DNA of 64,000 bases, from positions 256,938 to 320,937 of the forward strand of contig CABIWB010000001.1 of the NCBI GenBank assembly GCA_902362275.1, given 5' to 3'. The notes below the pieces were generated by a model that had not been told where the DNA came from, did no database searches, and saw only the letters and a program-made list of their open reading frames with translations. The position numbers were made by a program, and so were the translations under genes. The stretch is from Coriobacteriaceae bacterium (lineage in GTDB: Bacteria > Actinomycetota > Coriobacteriia > Coriobacteriales > Coriobacteriaceae). Below are positions 53,003 through 63,833 of the stretch, one piece after another (positions within the stretch are counted from its first letter, which is position 1; each line of letters begins with the position of its first letter).

Positions 53003-53845
53003 CTAGGCGAGGGCGGCCATGATGGTGCGGGCGACGTCATCGTGGTCGTTGTCGTATTCGGTGATGGCGTCGGCGGCCTCGCGGTCCTCGGGCTCGGCGT
53101 TGATCATGGCCATGCCATGGCCCGCTGCCTGCAGCATGGGGATGTCGTTGATGTTGTCGCCAAACGCCCAGGCGTCGGCGAGACGCTCGCCCAGGTGCTC
53201 ACATAGCCACGTGAGGGCCGTTCCCTTGGTGGCGCCCTCACCCATGACCTCGATATTCATGGCGTAAGAACGCGTGACCTCAATGCCTCCGAGCGTGTCG
53301 AGCGCCGCCGCGATGGCGTCGCGATCGGCCGGGTCGTGCCAGTACATGGCGATGCGTTCGAGCGTCTCGACCTCGTCGATCTTGCTGTCGATATCCATGT
53401 CGATCGGTGCTCGTGTGCGCTTGAGCGAAGCCGCGATGTGGGGGTCGCCGCCGCAGAATTCGTCCAGGCGCGTGTAGAGCGAGCGGGGGAGGAAGCACTG
53501 CCCGTCCGCGAAGATATCGAAGGTCACATCGTGGCCGGCGGCAATGCTATGGACGCGGTGGGCGATGGCGCGGTCGAGCGGTCGGTTCAAAATGCGCGTA
53601 GCACGTGAGGTGTCGGTGGGCGTACCGTCCTCGAGCTGCCAGACGCTGGCACCGTTGGCGCAGACCGCGTAGTGTACGGCGGGGTGGGCGAGGATGGGCT
53701 CAAAGATGCCCGACAGCGGACGCCCCGTGCAGGGCACAAACTCAATCCCACGTCGAGCGAGTTCGTCGAGCATTGCCCAGGTGGCGTCGCTCATCTGCTT
53801 ATCACGCGTCAGCAGCGTTCCATCCATATCGGAAAACACAATCAT
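53003..53845 (-). CDS. HAD family phosphatase (Cof-like)
   Basis: 280 residues. Motif I VFSDMDGTLLTRD, motif II VPCTGRPLSG and motif IV AFGDNINDIPML are all present. AAAGGATCG precedes the ATG. Related to but clearly different from the convergent HAD gene at 52101. The substrate is unknown. Confidence 0.91.
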   Translation of the reverse strand: MIVFSDMDGTLLTRDKQMSDATWAMLDELARRGIEFVPCTGRPLSGIFEPILAHPAVHYAVCANGASVWQLEDGTPTDTSRATRILNRPLDRAIAHRVHSIAAGHDVTFDIFADGQCFLPRSLYTRLDEFCGGDPHIAASLKRTRAPIDMDIDSKIDEVETLERIAMYWHDPADRDAIAAALDTLGGIEVTRSYAMNIEVMGEGATKGTALTWLCEHLGERLADAWAFGDNINDIPMLQAAGHGMAMINAEPEDREAADAITEYDNDHDDVARTIMAALA

Positions 53846-53869
53846 TCGCTGCGATCCTTTCTGCTGGCA

Positions 53870-53909
53870 TAAAAAGCGTGGCCGAGGGCGGTGATGCCCT
53901 GGCCACGCT
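53870..53909 (-). terminator. Intrinsic terminator after gltA
   Basis: AGCGTGGCC (53875-53883) pairs with GGCCACGCT (53901-53909), extended by AGGGC/GCCCT. On the minus strand it runs into TTTTT, ending the citrate synthase transcript. Confidence 0.85.
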
Positions 53910-53932
53910 CAAGTTCTATAACGGTCCGCGTC

Positions 53933-55351
53933 CTAGCGGTCGGCGAGCGGCTTGTACTCCAGCGGCTCGATCACCGGACGGTAGGCAGGACGGATGATGC
54001 GATGAGCGCAGAAGAGCTCTTCCATGCGGTGTGCCGACCAGCCTGCCATGCGGGCGACGGCGAACAGCGGCGTAAAGAGCGTCTCGGGCACGCCGAGCAT
54101 CTTGTAGATAAAGCCCGTGTACAGGTCGATGTTGGCGCAGATGGGCTTGGTCATACCGTGGTCGCGCATCACCTGCGGTGCCAGGCGCTCGATGCGTTCG
54201 ATGAGCGCGAACTCATCGCCCAGGTCCTTCTTGGCGGCAAGTGTGCGCGCGTAACGGCGGCACACCTCGGCGCGCGGGTCGCTCAGCGTGTAGACGGCGT
54301 GGCCCATACCGTAGATGAGACCCGTGCCGTCGAAGGCCTGCTTGTCGAGGATCTTGCCCAGGTAGGCTGCGACCTCGTCCTCGTCCTCCCAATTGGAGAC
54401 ATGCGCACGGATGTCCTCGTGCATGGACACGACCTTGGCGTTGGCGCCGCCGTGGCGCGGGCCCTTGAGCGAGCCGATGGCCGCGGCATAGGCGGAATAC
54501 GGGTCGGTGGCCGAAGACGACAGCACGCGGCAAGCGAAGGTGGAGTTGTTGCCGCCGCCGTGCTCGGCATGCAGCATGAGCATAACGTCGAGCAGCATCG
54601 CCTCATCGCGGGTGAACGCCATGCCGCTGCGCAGGACCTGTAGGATGGTCTCGGCGGTGGAGAGACCGGGCGTGGGGTGCGGCACGTGAACCTCGGAGCC
54701 GCGAAGCTTGGCGACCGAGGCCATGTGTGCGAAGGCGGCGATGCGCGGGAGACGTGCGAGCATGGAAATGGCGACGTCGATTTCGTGCTCGGGCGTGATC
54801 ACGTCTGGTTCGGCATCGAAGGCGTAGAGCAACAGTACGGCGCGCTGGAGCACGTTCATGATGCTCGACGACACCGTGGTCATAGGGAACGCTTTAACGT
54901 ACTCGTCGCTCAGATGTCTAAAGGCGCCCAGGCGCTCGCAAAAGCCGTCGAGCTCTTCCTTGTTGGGCAGCGAACCCGTGATAAGCAGATAGGCGACTTC
55001 CTCGTAGCCGTAGCGGTTCTCGGCCTGGGCGTTGTTGACCAGATCCTCGATGCTGTAGCCACGAAGCGTGAGCTTGCCCTGATCGGGCACGACTTTGCCG
55101 TCGACCTTGTTGTAGCCGTGCACATCCGAGATACGAGTGAGACCCGCGACCACGCCCGAGCCATCGGCATTGCGCAGGCCGCGCTTGACGTTGTGCTCTA
55201 CGAACAGGTCCTCGTCGTACGGGGCGGTCGGCAGGCCGTGGTAGAGGTTTTCGCTTTCGGGCGAAATCTGACGGCTCGCCTCGTAATCCAGAACCAGGCG
55301 GCTCAGGTGATCGTCGAAGCGGTAGTAGATTTTCTTGGCGTCGTAGGCCAT
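53933..55351 (-). CDS. gltA: Citrate synthase
   Basis: Condenses oxaloacetate and acetyl-CoA. 472 residues. The active-site His lie in LMLHAEHGGGNNS and YGMGHAVYT, and the catalytic Asp in CANIDLYTGFIYKMLG. GSLKGPRHGGAN is also typical. The N-terminal 60 residues exceed those of short enzymes. No other citric acid cycle gene is nearby, so it may serve glutamate synthesis. Confidence 0.95.
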   Translation of the reverse strand: MAYDAKKIYYRFDDHLSRLVLDYEASRQISPESENLYHGLPTAPYDEDLFVEHNVKRGLRNADGSGVVAGLTRISDVHGYNKVDGKVVPDQGKLTLRGYSIEDLVNNAQAENRYGYEEVAYLLITGSLPNKEELDGFCERLGAFRHLSDEYVKAFPMTTVSSSIMNVLQRAVLLLYAFDAEPDVITPEHEIDVAISMLARLPRIAAFAHMASVAKLRGSEVHVPHPTPGLSTAETILQVLRSGMAFTRDEAMLLDVMLMLHAEHGGGNNSTFACRVLSSSATDPYSAYAAAIGSLKGPRHGGANAKVVSMHEDIRAHVSNWEDEDEVAAYLGKILDKQAFDGTGLIYGMGHAVYTLSDPRAEVCRRYARTLAAKKDLGDEFALIERIERLAPQVMRDHGMTKPICANIDLYTGFIYKMLGVPETLFTPLFAVARMAGWSAHRMEELFCAHRIIRPAYRPVIEPLEYKPLADR

Positions 55352-55428
55352 GCGCGCTCCTCTCCGGTCCGCTTTGGGGCCGCGCGCTTGGACGATATGA
55401 CGTCAAGCTGCCCCGAGCGGCTTGCTCG

Positions 55429-55716
55429 CTACAGGCGGTACATAAAGTTAAAGACGTCCTCGCGCTGGATGGACACGTTGACGCCCGAAAGCTCGCCGGC
55501 CTCGGCCAGCGCCTTCTGCAGCTCGGCGAAGTCGAGCTTGGACTCGGCGGTGTCGGCCAGCATGGTCATGGTGAAGATGTCCTCGATAATGGACTGCGTG
55601 ATGTCGCGGATGTCGACGTTGGCCTCGCCCAAAACGCGGGTGACGCCGGCGACGATGCCGGGGCGGTTCTTGCCAAGGACGGTGATGACGATGCGGGAGG
55701 ACGAGATCTCGGCCAT
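55429..55716 (-). CDS. ACT domain-containing protein
   Basis: 95 residues forming one ACT domain: SSRIVITVLGKNRPGIVAGV, then VLGEANVDIRDITQSIIEDIFTM. Such stand-alone ACT proteins usually precede a PFL/DUF711 gene. Here the next gene downstream is gltA, so the partner is missing or elsewhere. The ligand is probably an amino acid (inference). Confidence 0.88.
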   Translation of the reverse strand: MAEISSSRIVITVLGKNRPGIVAGVTRVLGEANVDIRDITQSIIEDIFTMTMLADTAESKLDFAELQKALAEAGELSGVNVSIQREDVFNFMYRL

Positions 55717-56022
55717 GGGAAACCCTTTCGCGTGGTTGCGGCGCGCGCGGGGCGCTCCGCTACGGTACAGTGTTCATCATTGTACCTGTCTGGCGCCAAA
55801 AGGGGTGTGCTTACTGCGGCGTTACACGTCTGCAACATGGGAGAAGGGGCAACAGGGCGCGTGTCCGCTGCGGTTGGCCACGCCGTGTTGCACAAAGACC
55901 GTGAACCTTTTGTGGGACGCGCGGCGCCGTGGTACCATAGCCAAGTTTGTTGTCTTGGTCGGAAACCAAGACGCCTTATGCGCTGATCGGTAACCAGCGC
56001 CTGACTAATAAGGAGTCCTACC
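55717..56022 (+). promoter_or_regulatory. rpmE: Promoter and twin-hairpin leader of rpmE
   Basis: TTGTGG (55910-55915), 17 bases and TACCAT (55933-55938) form a promoter. The leader holds GTCTTGGT/ACCAAGAC (55952-55959, 55965-55972) and GCGCTG/CAGCGC (55980-55985, 55995-56000). Both hairpins share the motif TCGG(A/T)AACCA in and beside the loop. AAGGAG follows. It is a likely autoregulatory L31 leader (inference). The part before 55900 shows nothing. Confidence 0.6.
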
Positions 56023-56448
56023 ATGAAGCAGGGTATCCATCCCCAGTATGTCGAGTGCACGGTGACGTGCTCCTGCGGCAACACCTTCAAGACGCACGCT
56101 ACCGTGTCCGAGATGAAGGTCGAGCTTTGCAACGAGTGCCACCCGTTCTACACCGGCCAGCAGAAGTTCGTCGACACCGGTGGACGCGTCCAGCGCTTCG
56201 CCGACAAGTTCGGTGGCGCCGCTGCCGCCCAGCTCAAGAAGGCCGAGGAGGCCAAGGCCGCCAAGGCCGCCAAGGCTGCTGAGGCCGAGGCTGCTCGCAA
56301 GGCCGCCGCTGAGGCTAAGGCTGCCGAGAAGGCTAAGCGTGCTGCTAAGTTTGCCGAGGAGGCTGCCAAGCAGGCCGCCGAGGCTCCCGCAGAGGCTCCC
56401 GTCGAGGAGGCCGCTGCCGAGGCCGAGACCACCGAGGCTGCTGAGTAA
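56023..56448 (+). CDS. rpmE: 50S ribosomal protein L31 with long Ala/Glu/Lys tail
   Basis: bL31, 141 residues, about twice the usual length. The core ([20 protein letters not shown], then [23 protein letters not shown]) carries four Cys (CSC and CNEC) for zinc. The last 70 residues are an Ala/Glu/Lys-rich, probably helical tail ([20 protein letters not shown]). A similar but shorter tail occurs on L17. Confidence 0.96.
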   Translation: MKQGIHPQYVECTVTCSCGNTFKTHATVSEMKVELCNECHPFYTGQQKFVDTGGRVQRFADKFGGAAAAQLKKAEEAKAAKAAKAAEAEAARKAAAEAKAAEKAKRAAKFAEEAAKQAAEAPAEAPVEEAAAEAETTEAAE

Positions 56449-56483
56449 ATAGCTCGCCGCGGAATCACTCGCATTCATGGCAT

Positions 56484-56517
56484 AAGGGCCGTGCATCCGT
56501 TTGGGTGCGCGGCCCTT
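56484..56517 (+). terminator. Intrinsic terminator after rpmE
   Basis: AAGGGCC and GCATCC pair with GGTGC and GGCCCTT around a GTTTG loop, followed by TTTTC. Confidence 0.88.
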
Positions 56518-56756
56518 TTCTTTTTATTGGTGCAAACCAACCTCCCCCCCATTGCACCAAATGGCAGAGAGACGGCGTTTGCTCAGATAAAACCTGCCAA
56601 AATTAACCTGTCCCATTGTGGCAGGTTGGTCATAGTTATTACGTGGCGGTCGAGGTCGACCGTATAGGCCGCGCCTTGTTTGGCTAAAGTACAATCATCT
56701 GTGTTTAACACGCCCGCAGCTGCACGGCGTGGGCGATGGCCAAAAAGGAAAACCAC
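56518..56756. repeat. Intergenic hairpin repeats upstream of secA
   Basis: TTGGTGCAA (56527-56535) pairs with TTGCACCAA (56552-56560). AACCTGCC (56591-56598) pairs with GGCAGGTT (56620-56627), in a stretch nearly identical to 2681-2724. AAAAGGAAAAC precedes the secA start. No convincing promoter was identified. Confidence 0.55.
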
Positions 56757-59563
<2,807 letters not shown>

Positions 59564-59564
<1 letters not shown>

Positions 59565-60712
59565 TGGCTGAGGCTTTAGAGGTAACGCCCGCCGAGCTGG
59601 ACGCGTTTGCGGACCGGCTCGGCGAGGTCGAGTCGTATCTCCACTTGGATGAAAAGCGCACGCGCGTGACCGAGCTCGAGGCCAAAAGCGTGGCCCCCGG
59701 CTTTTGGGATGACGCCGACGCCGCCCGTGCCACCATGGAGGAAATCGCGCGCACCAAGGAAGATATCGCTGCCGTGGACACCGCGCGCGGCGAGCTTTCC
59801 GATGCCCGCGCCGCGCTGGAGCTTGCCGAGGAGATGGGGGATGACCCCGACGCCGCCGCCCTTCGCGAGGAGGCTACAGTCACGGCTGAGCGCCTGGCCC
59901 GTGCCATCGATGAGCTTGAGCTTTCGAGCTGGTTTACCGGTGAGTTCGATCACGGCGATGCCATTGTGACCATCAAGCCCGGACAGGGTGGTCTGGAGGC
60001 CCAGGACTGGACCTTCATGCTCTTTAAGATGTACATGAAGTACTGCCAGCGTCGCGGCTGGAAGGTCACCATCAACGACTGTCCCGCGGCCGAGGTCATC
60101 GGCATCGACCGCGCGACCTTTACCGTCGAGGGCAAGGACGCATTTGGCATGCTGCGCGCCGAGGCCGGTGTCCACCGCTTGGTGCGCATTAGCCCCACCG
60201 ACGACAAGAAGCGCCGCCAGACCACGTTTGCCGGCGTTGAGGTCATCCCCGTGCTTCCCGATGATATCGACATCGAGATCAGTCCCGACGACATCCGCGT
60301 GGACGTGTACCACGCGAGCGGCCCGGGCGGTCAGGGCGTCAACACCACCGACTCCGCCGTGCGCGTGACGCATTTTCCCAGCGGCATTGTGGTTACCTGC
60401 CAAAACGAGCGCAGCCAGATCCAGAACAAGGCCGCGTGCATGCAGATCCTCAAGGCTCGCCTGTACGAGATTGAGCTCGAGAAGCGTGCCGAGGCGCTCG
60501 ATGAGATTCGCGGACCCAAAACCACGATCGGTTTTGGCAACCAGATTCGCAGTTACGTGCTCTACCCGTACCAGATGGTCAAGGATTTGCGCTCGGGCGT
60601 GGAGACCAGCAATGTCGAGGCCGTTCTTGACGATGGCGACCTGGACCCGTTTGTTATTGGCTACCATCGTTGGGCCACCGGCAATGCTGACGCGGAGGAC
60701 CCATCTGCCTAA
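59564..60712 (+). CDS. prfB: Peptide chain release factor 2
   Basis: 382 residues. The GGQ motif (SGPGGQGVNT, residues 255-257) triggers hydrolysis. The codon-recognition loop reads RISPTDDKKRRQTTFAGVEV, so the usual SPF tripeptide is SPT (210-212). The frame is continuous near codon 26, with no in-frame UGA, so there is no programmed frameshift. It overlaps secA by one base and is probably co-transcribed with it. Confidence 0.95.
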
Positions 60713-60740
60713 ACCGCTTGGTTTATGTGGGAATGGATTT

Positions 60741-60764
60741 AACCATCCGAACAGGGTGGTTTTG
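60741..60764 (+). terminator. Hairpin terminator after prfB
   Basis: AACCATCC pairs with GGGTGGTT across GAACA, with a short T-run after it. A similar AACCA/TGGTT pairing with TTTTT follows at about 60776-60797. Confidence 0.7.
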
Positions 60765-60811
60765 TATCCAGAACAAACCAGTCGCGGGGTGGTTTTTGCC
60801 CGGCGAATCGG

Positions 60812-60867
60812 TAGAATCGAATACAAGAAGAAGTTCAAAGCGCATCCGTTGGGGGTGCGCTTTTTTG
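60812..60867 (+). promoter_or_regulatory. -10 box and leader terminator before the YitT gene
   Basis: TAGAAT (60812-60817) is a good -10 box with a weak -35. AGCGCATCC (60839-60847) pairs with GGGTGCGCT and is followed by T6 ending at 60867, just 12 bases before the ATG. Either it terminates read-through from prfB or it attenuates yitT. Confidence 0.55.
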
Positions 60868-60878
60868 AGGGAGGCAGC

Positions 60879-61769
60879 ATGGCATATCGTCTGGACATCA
60901 AGCGCATTCTTTCGATGAACTTCTTTCACGATCTGCCCCAGATCATGTTTGGGTGCGCCTTGGCCGCCATCGCGACCGACCTGTTTTTGATTCCCAACGG
61001 CCTTGCCGCCGGTGGCGTCACAGGCCTTGCGACTATCATCCAGGCCCTCGGTGCGGCGCGAGGCGTGTCGCTTCCCGTCGGTATCCAGACCATTGTGATG
61101 AACGCCTTGCTGTTACTGGTCGTCATGCGCGAGGGCGGCATGTTCTACGTGGTGCAGACGGCGACGGGCTTTGTGCTGCTGGGCTTCTTTACCGACCTGT
61201 TCGCCCCGTTTGTAGCACCTCTGGCGCATGCGGACCTGATGCTTCCCGCTATGTGGGGCGGCATTATTACGGGCATCGGTTACGGCATGGTGCTGCGTGC
61301 CGGCGCCAACACCGGCGGCTCGGACACGATTGGCCAGATCATCTCGCGTAACACCTCGCTGCCGGTGGGCTCGACCGTTATGGCAATCGATGTTGCCGTA
61401 TGCGCGGCATCGGCTCCGGTCTTCTCACTCGAAAATGCCCTGTACGCAGGACTTTCGATGGTGATTAGCGGCTATGTGATCGATGCGGTGGTCGATGGCG
61501 GCAACAAGCGTCGTATGGTACTCATCATCTCGGACAACTTCCCCGATATCGCGGCCGACATCATGTATGGTCTGGGCCGCGGCTGCACCAAATTAAAGGC
61601 GACCGGCATGTATTCGGGCGCCGAGAAGCCGGTGATTATGGTCATCGTGAGCCGTCGCGAGCTCAATACGCTCAAGACCATTGTGCGCGAACGCGATCCT
61701 CATGCCATCGTGACGGTTGCCGACGTTACGGAAACCTTCGGTGAGGGCTTTAAGGACATTAACGCGTAG
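60879..61769 (+). CDS. YitT family membrane protein
   Basis: 296 residues. Five to six hydrophobic segments (IMFGCALAAIATDLFLIPNGLAAGG, GIITGIGYGMVLRAGANTGG) form the YitT domain, and the cytoplasmic C-terminal DUF2179 domain (SRRELNTLKTIVRERDPHAIVTV) follows. GAGGGAGG precedes the ATG. Its function is not established; a transporter is assumed for the family. Confidence 0.9.
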   Translation: MAYRLDIKRILSMNFFHDLPQIMFGCALAAIATDLFLIPNGLAAGGVTGLATIIQALGAARGVSLPVGIQTIVMNALLLLVVMREGGMFYVVQTATGFVLLGFFTDLFAPFVAPLAHADLMLPAMWGGIITGIGYGMVLRAGANTGGSDTIGQIISRNTSLPVGSTVMAIDVAVCAASAPVFSLENALYAGLSMVISGYVIDAVVDGGNKRRMVLIISDNFPDIAADIMYGLGRGCTKLKATGMYSGAEKPVIMVIVSRRELNTLKTIVRERDPHAIVTVADVTETFGEGFKDINA

Positions 61770-61976
61770 GGTCGACCGCGTTCCATCCAAAAGACGTTCA
61801 CATTGATAAACCGTTTCATCAGCGGTTCTGCCTGCTCAATTGCTCAAAAAATGATAAAAAGTCTGGTAAAGCCATCAGTTTCCAGCATAATGAAGGACGT
61901 ACGTGCATCGCGGCTGGGTTGGGACGACCTTCTGTGCCGTGCGCATTTTGTCTAATGAGGATGAAAGGAAGGCACA
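61770..61976 (+). other. Spacer between yitT and transketolase genes
   Basis: 207 bases with AT-rich sequence near 61840-61900, a possible promoter zone, and GAAAGGAAGG before the transketolase ATG. No clear terminator hairpin or full promoter pair was seen. Confidence 0.35.
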
Positions 61977-62807
61977 ATGAGCGACGAAGAGCTCAAAAAG
62001 GTTGCCAACGAGGTAAGGAAGGGCATCGTCACCGGCGTGCACGCTGCCAAGTCCGGCCATCCGGGCGGTTCGCTCGGCGCTGCCGACATCATGACCTATC
62101 TGTACTTTGAGGAAATGAACGTCGACCCGGCCGATCCCCGCAAGGCCGACCGCGATCGCTTTGTGCTTTCCAAGGGCCATTGCGCTCCGGGTCTGTACGC
62201 CGTGCTCGCCGAGCGCGGGTTCTTCCCCAAGGAGGATCTTGAGACGCTGCGCCACATCGACAGCCACCTGCAGGGCCATCCCAACATGAACGACACTCCG
62301 GGCGTTGACATGTCCACCGGCTCGCTCGGCCAGGGCATCTCCGCCGCCGTGGGCATGGCCGTTGCCGCCAAGCACTGGGGCGACGACTATCGCACCTACG
62401 CCCTGCTGGGCGATGGCGAGAGCGAGGAGGGCCAGGTCTGGGAGGCCGCCATGTTTGCCGGCAACCAGCAGCTCGACAACCTCTGCGTGATCGTCGACCA
62501 CAACGGCCTGCAGATCGACGGTCCCGTCGAGGAAGTCAACGACCCCATGCCGCTCGCCGACAAGTTCCGTGCCTTTAAGTTCCACGTGGTGGAGCTTGCC
62601 GACGGCAACGATTTCGATCAGATCCGCGCCGCCTTTGCCGAGGCCCGCGCCACCAAGGGGCAGCCGACCGCCATTATCGCCGAGACCCTGAAGGGCAAGG
62701 GCGTCTCCTTTATGGAGAACCAGGTGGGTTGGCACGGTAAGGCCCCCAACGATGAACAGTTTGAGCAGGCCATGGCAGAGCTCACGGCCGCCGGAGAGGA
62801 GCTCTAG
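61977..62807 (+). CDS. Transketolase, N-terminal subunit
   Basis: 276 residues with the thiamine-diphosphate binding half: SGHPGGSLGAADIM, FVLSKGHCAPGLYAVL, and LLGDGESEEGQVWEAAMFA (GDG...N region). This is the split form of transketolase, with the pyrimidine-binding half in the next gene one base later. It acts in the non-oxidative pentose phosphate pathway. Confidence 0.95.
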   Translation: MSDEELKKVANEVRKGIVTGVHAAKSGHPGGSLGAADIMTYLYFEEMNVDPADPRKADRDRFVLSKGHCAPGLYAVLAERGFFPKEDLETLRHIDSHLQGHPNMNDTPGVDMSTGSLGQGISAAVGMAVAAKHWGDDYRTYALLGDGESEEGQVWEAAMFAGNQQLDNLCVIVDHNGLQIDGPVEEVNDPMPLADKFRAFKFHVVELADGNDFDQIRAAFAEARATKGQPTAIIAETLKGKGVSFMENQVGWHGKAPNDEQFEQAMAELTAAGEEL

Positions 62808-62808
62808 G

Positions 62809-63750
62809 ATGGCAGACGTCAAGAAAATCGCCACGCGTGTAAGCTACGGCGAGGCCCTCGTCGAGCTCGCCAACGAGCACGATGACTTTGTGGTCCTCGA
62901 CGCCGACCTGGCCGCCGCCACGCAGACCGGTAAGTTTAAGGCCGCCTGCCCCGATCGTTTCTTCGATGTGGGCATTGCCGAGAGCAACCTGATGGGCGTC
63001 GCCGCCGGTATCGCGACCACCGGTCGCGTTGCCTTCGCGAGCAGCTTTGCCATGTTTGCCGCCGGCCGCGCCTTTGAGCAGGTCCGCAACTCCATCGGCT
63101 ATCCGCACCTCAACGTTAAGATCGGTGCCACGCACGCCGGTATCTCGGTGGGCGAGGACGGTGCCACGCACCAGTGCTGCGAGGATATCGCCCTCATGCG
63201 CGTCATCCCCGGCATGACCGTGATCGTTCCCGCTGACGACATCGAGGCCCGTGCCGTGACGCGCGCCGCCTACGAGTGCGACGGCCCCGTGTATATGCGC
63301 TTCGCCCGCCTGGCCTCGCCGGTTATCAACGACCCCGAGACCTACAAGTTCGAGGTGGGCAAGGGCATCGTCATGCGCGAGGGCACCGACGTCACCATCA
63401 TCGCCTGCGGCCTGATGGTCGGCGAGGCGCTCGAGGCCGCTGAGCAGCTTGCTGCCGAGGGCATCGATGCCGAGGTCATCAACATGCACACCATCAAGCC
63501 CATCGACGCCGGCCTGATCGTTGAGAGCGCCACCAAGACCGGCCACGTCGTGACCGTCGAGGAGCACTCCGTGATCGGTGGCCTGGGCAGCGCCGTTGCC
63601 GACGTCCTGTGCGAGCAGTGCCCGACGCCGCTCAAGAAGATCGGCGTCAACGACACGTTCGGTGAGTCTGGCCCGGGCGCCGAGCTCCTGCACAAGTACG
63701 GCCTGGACGCCGCCAACATCGTGGCAACCACCAAGGAGTTCTTGGTCTAG
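62809..63750 (+). CDS. Transketolase, C-terminal subunit
   Basis: 313 residues with the pyrimidine-binding domain (FDVGIAESNLMGVAAGIATTG, the catalytic Glu in AES) and the C-terminal domain (VVTVEEHSVIGGLGSAVADVL). The start at 62809 has GGAGAGGAG in front, within the end of the preceding gene. Together the two genes make a complete enzyme. Confidence 0.94.
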   Translation: MADVKKIATRVSYGEALVELANEHDDFVVLDADLAAATQTGKFKAACPDRFFDVGIAESNLMGVAAGIATTGRVAFASSFAMFAAGRAFEQVRNSIGYPHLNVKIGATHAGISVGEDGATHQCCEDIALMRVIPGMTVIVPADDIEARAVTRAAYECDGPVYMRFARLASPVINDPETYKFEVGKGIVMREGTDVTIIACGLMVGEALEAAEQLAAEGIDAEVINMHTIKPIDAGLIVESATKTGHVVTVEEHSVIGGLGSAVADVLCEQCPTPLKKIGVNDTFGESGPGAELLHKYGLDAANIVATTKEFLV

Positions 63751-63799
63751 GGCAAGACGAGGCAAAGTATCGCTTCAGCAACCGTATGCAATCCATAAC

Positions 63800-63833
63800 A
63801 GGGGCGTCCTCAAAGAGGACGCCCCTGTTTTTT
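63800..63833 (+). terminator. Intrinsic terminator after the transketolase genes
   Basis: AGGGGCGTCCT (63800-63810) and AGGACGCCCCT (63816-63826) are perfect arms with a short loop, followed by GTTTTTTAT. Confidence 0.93.
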
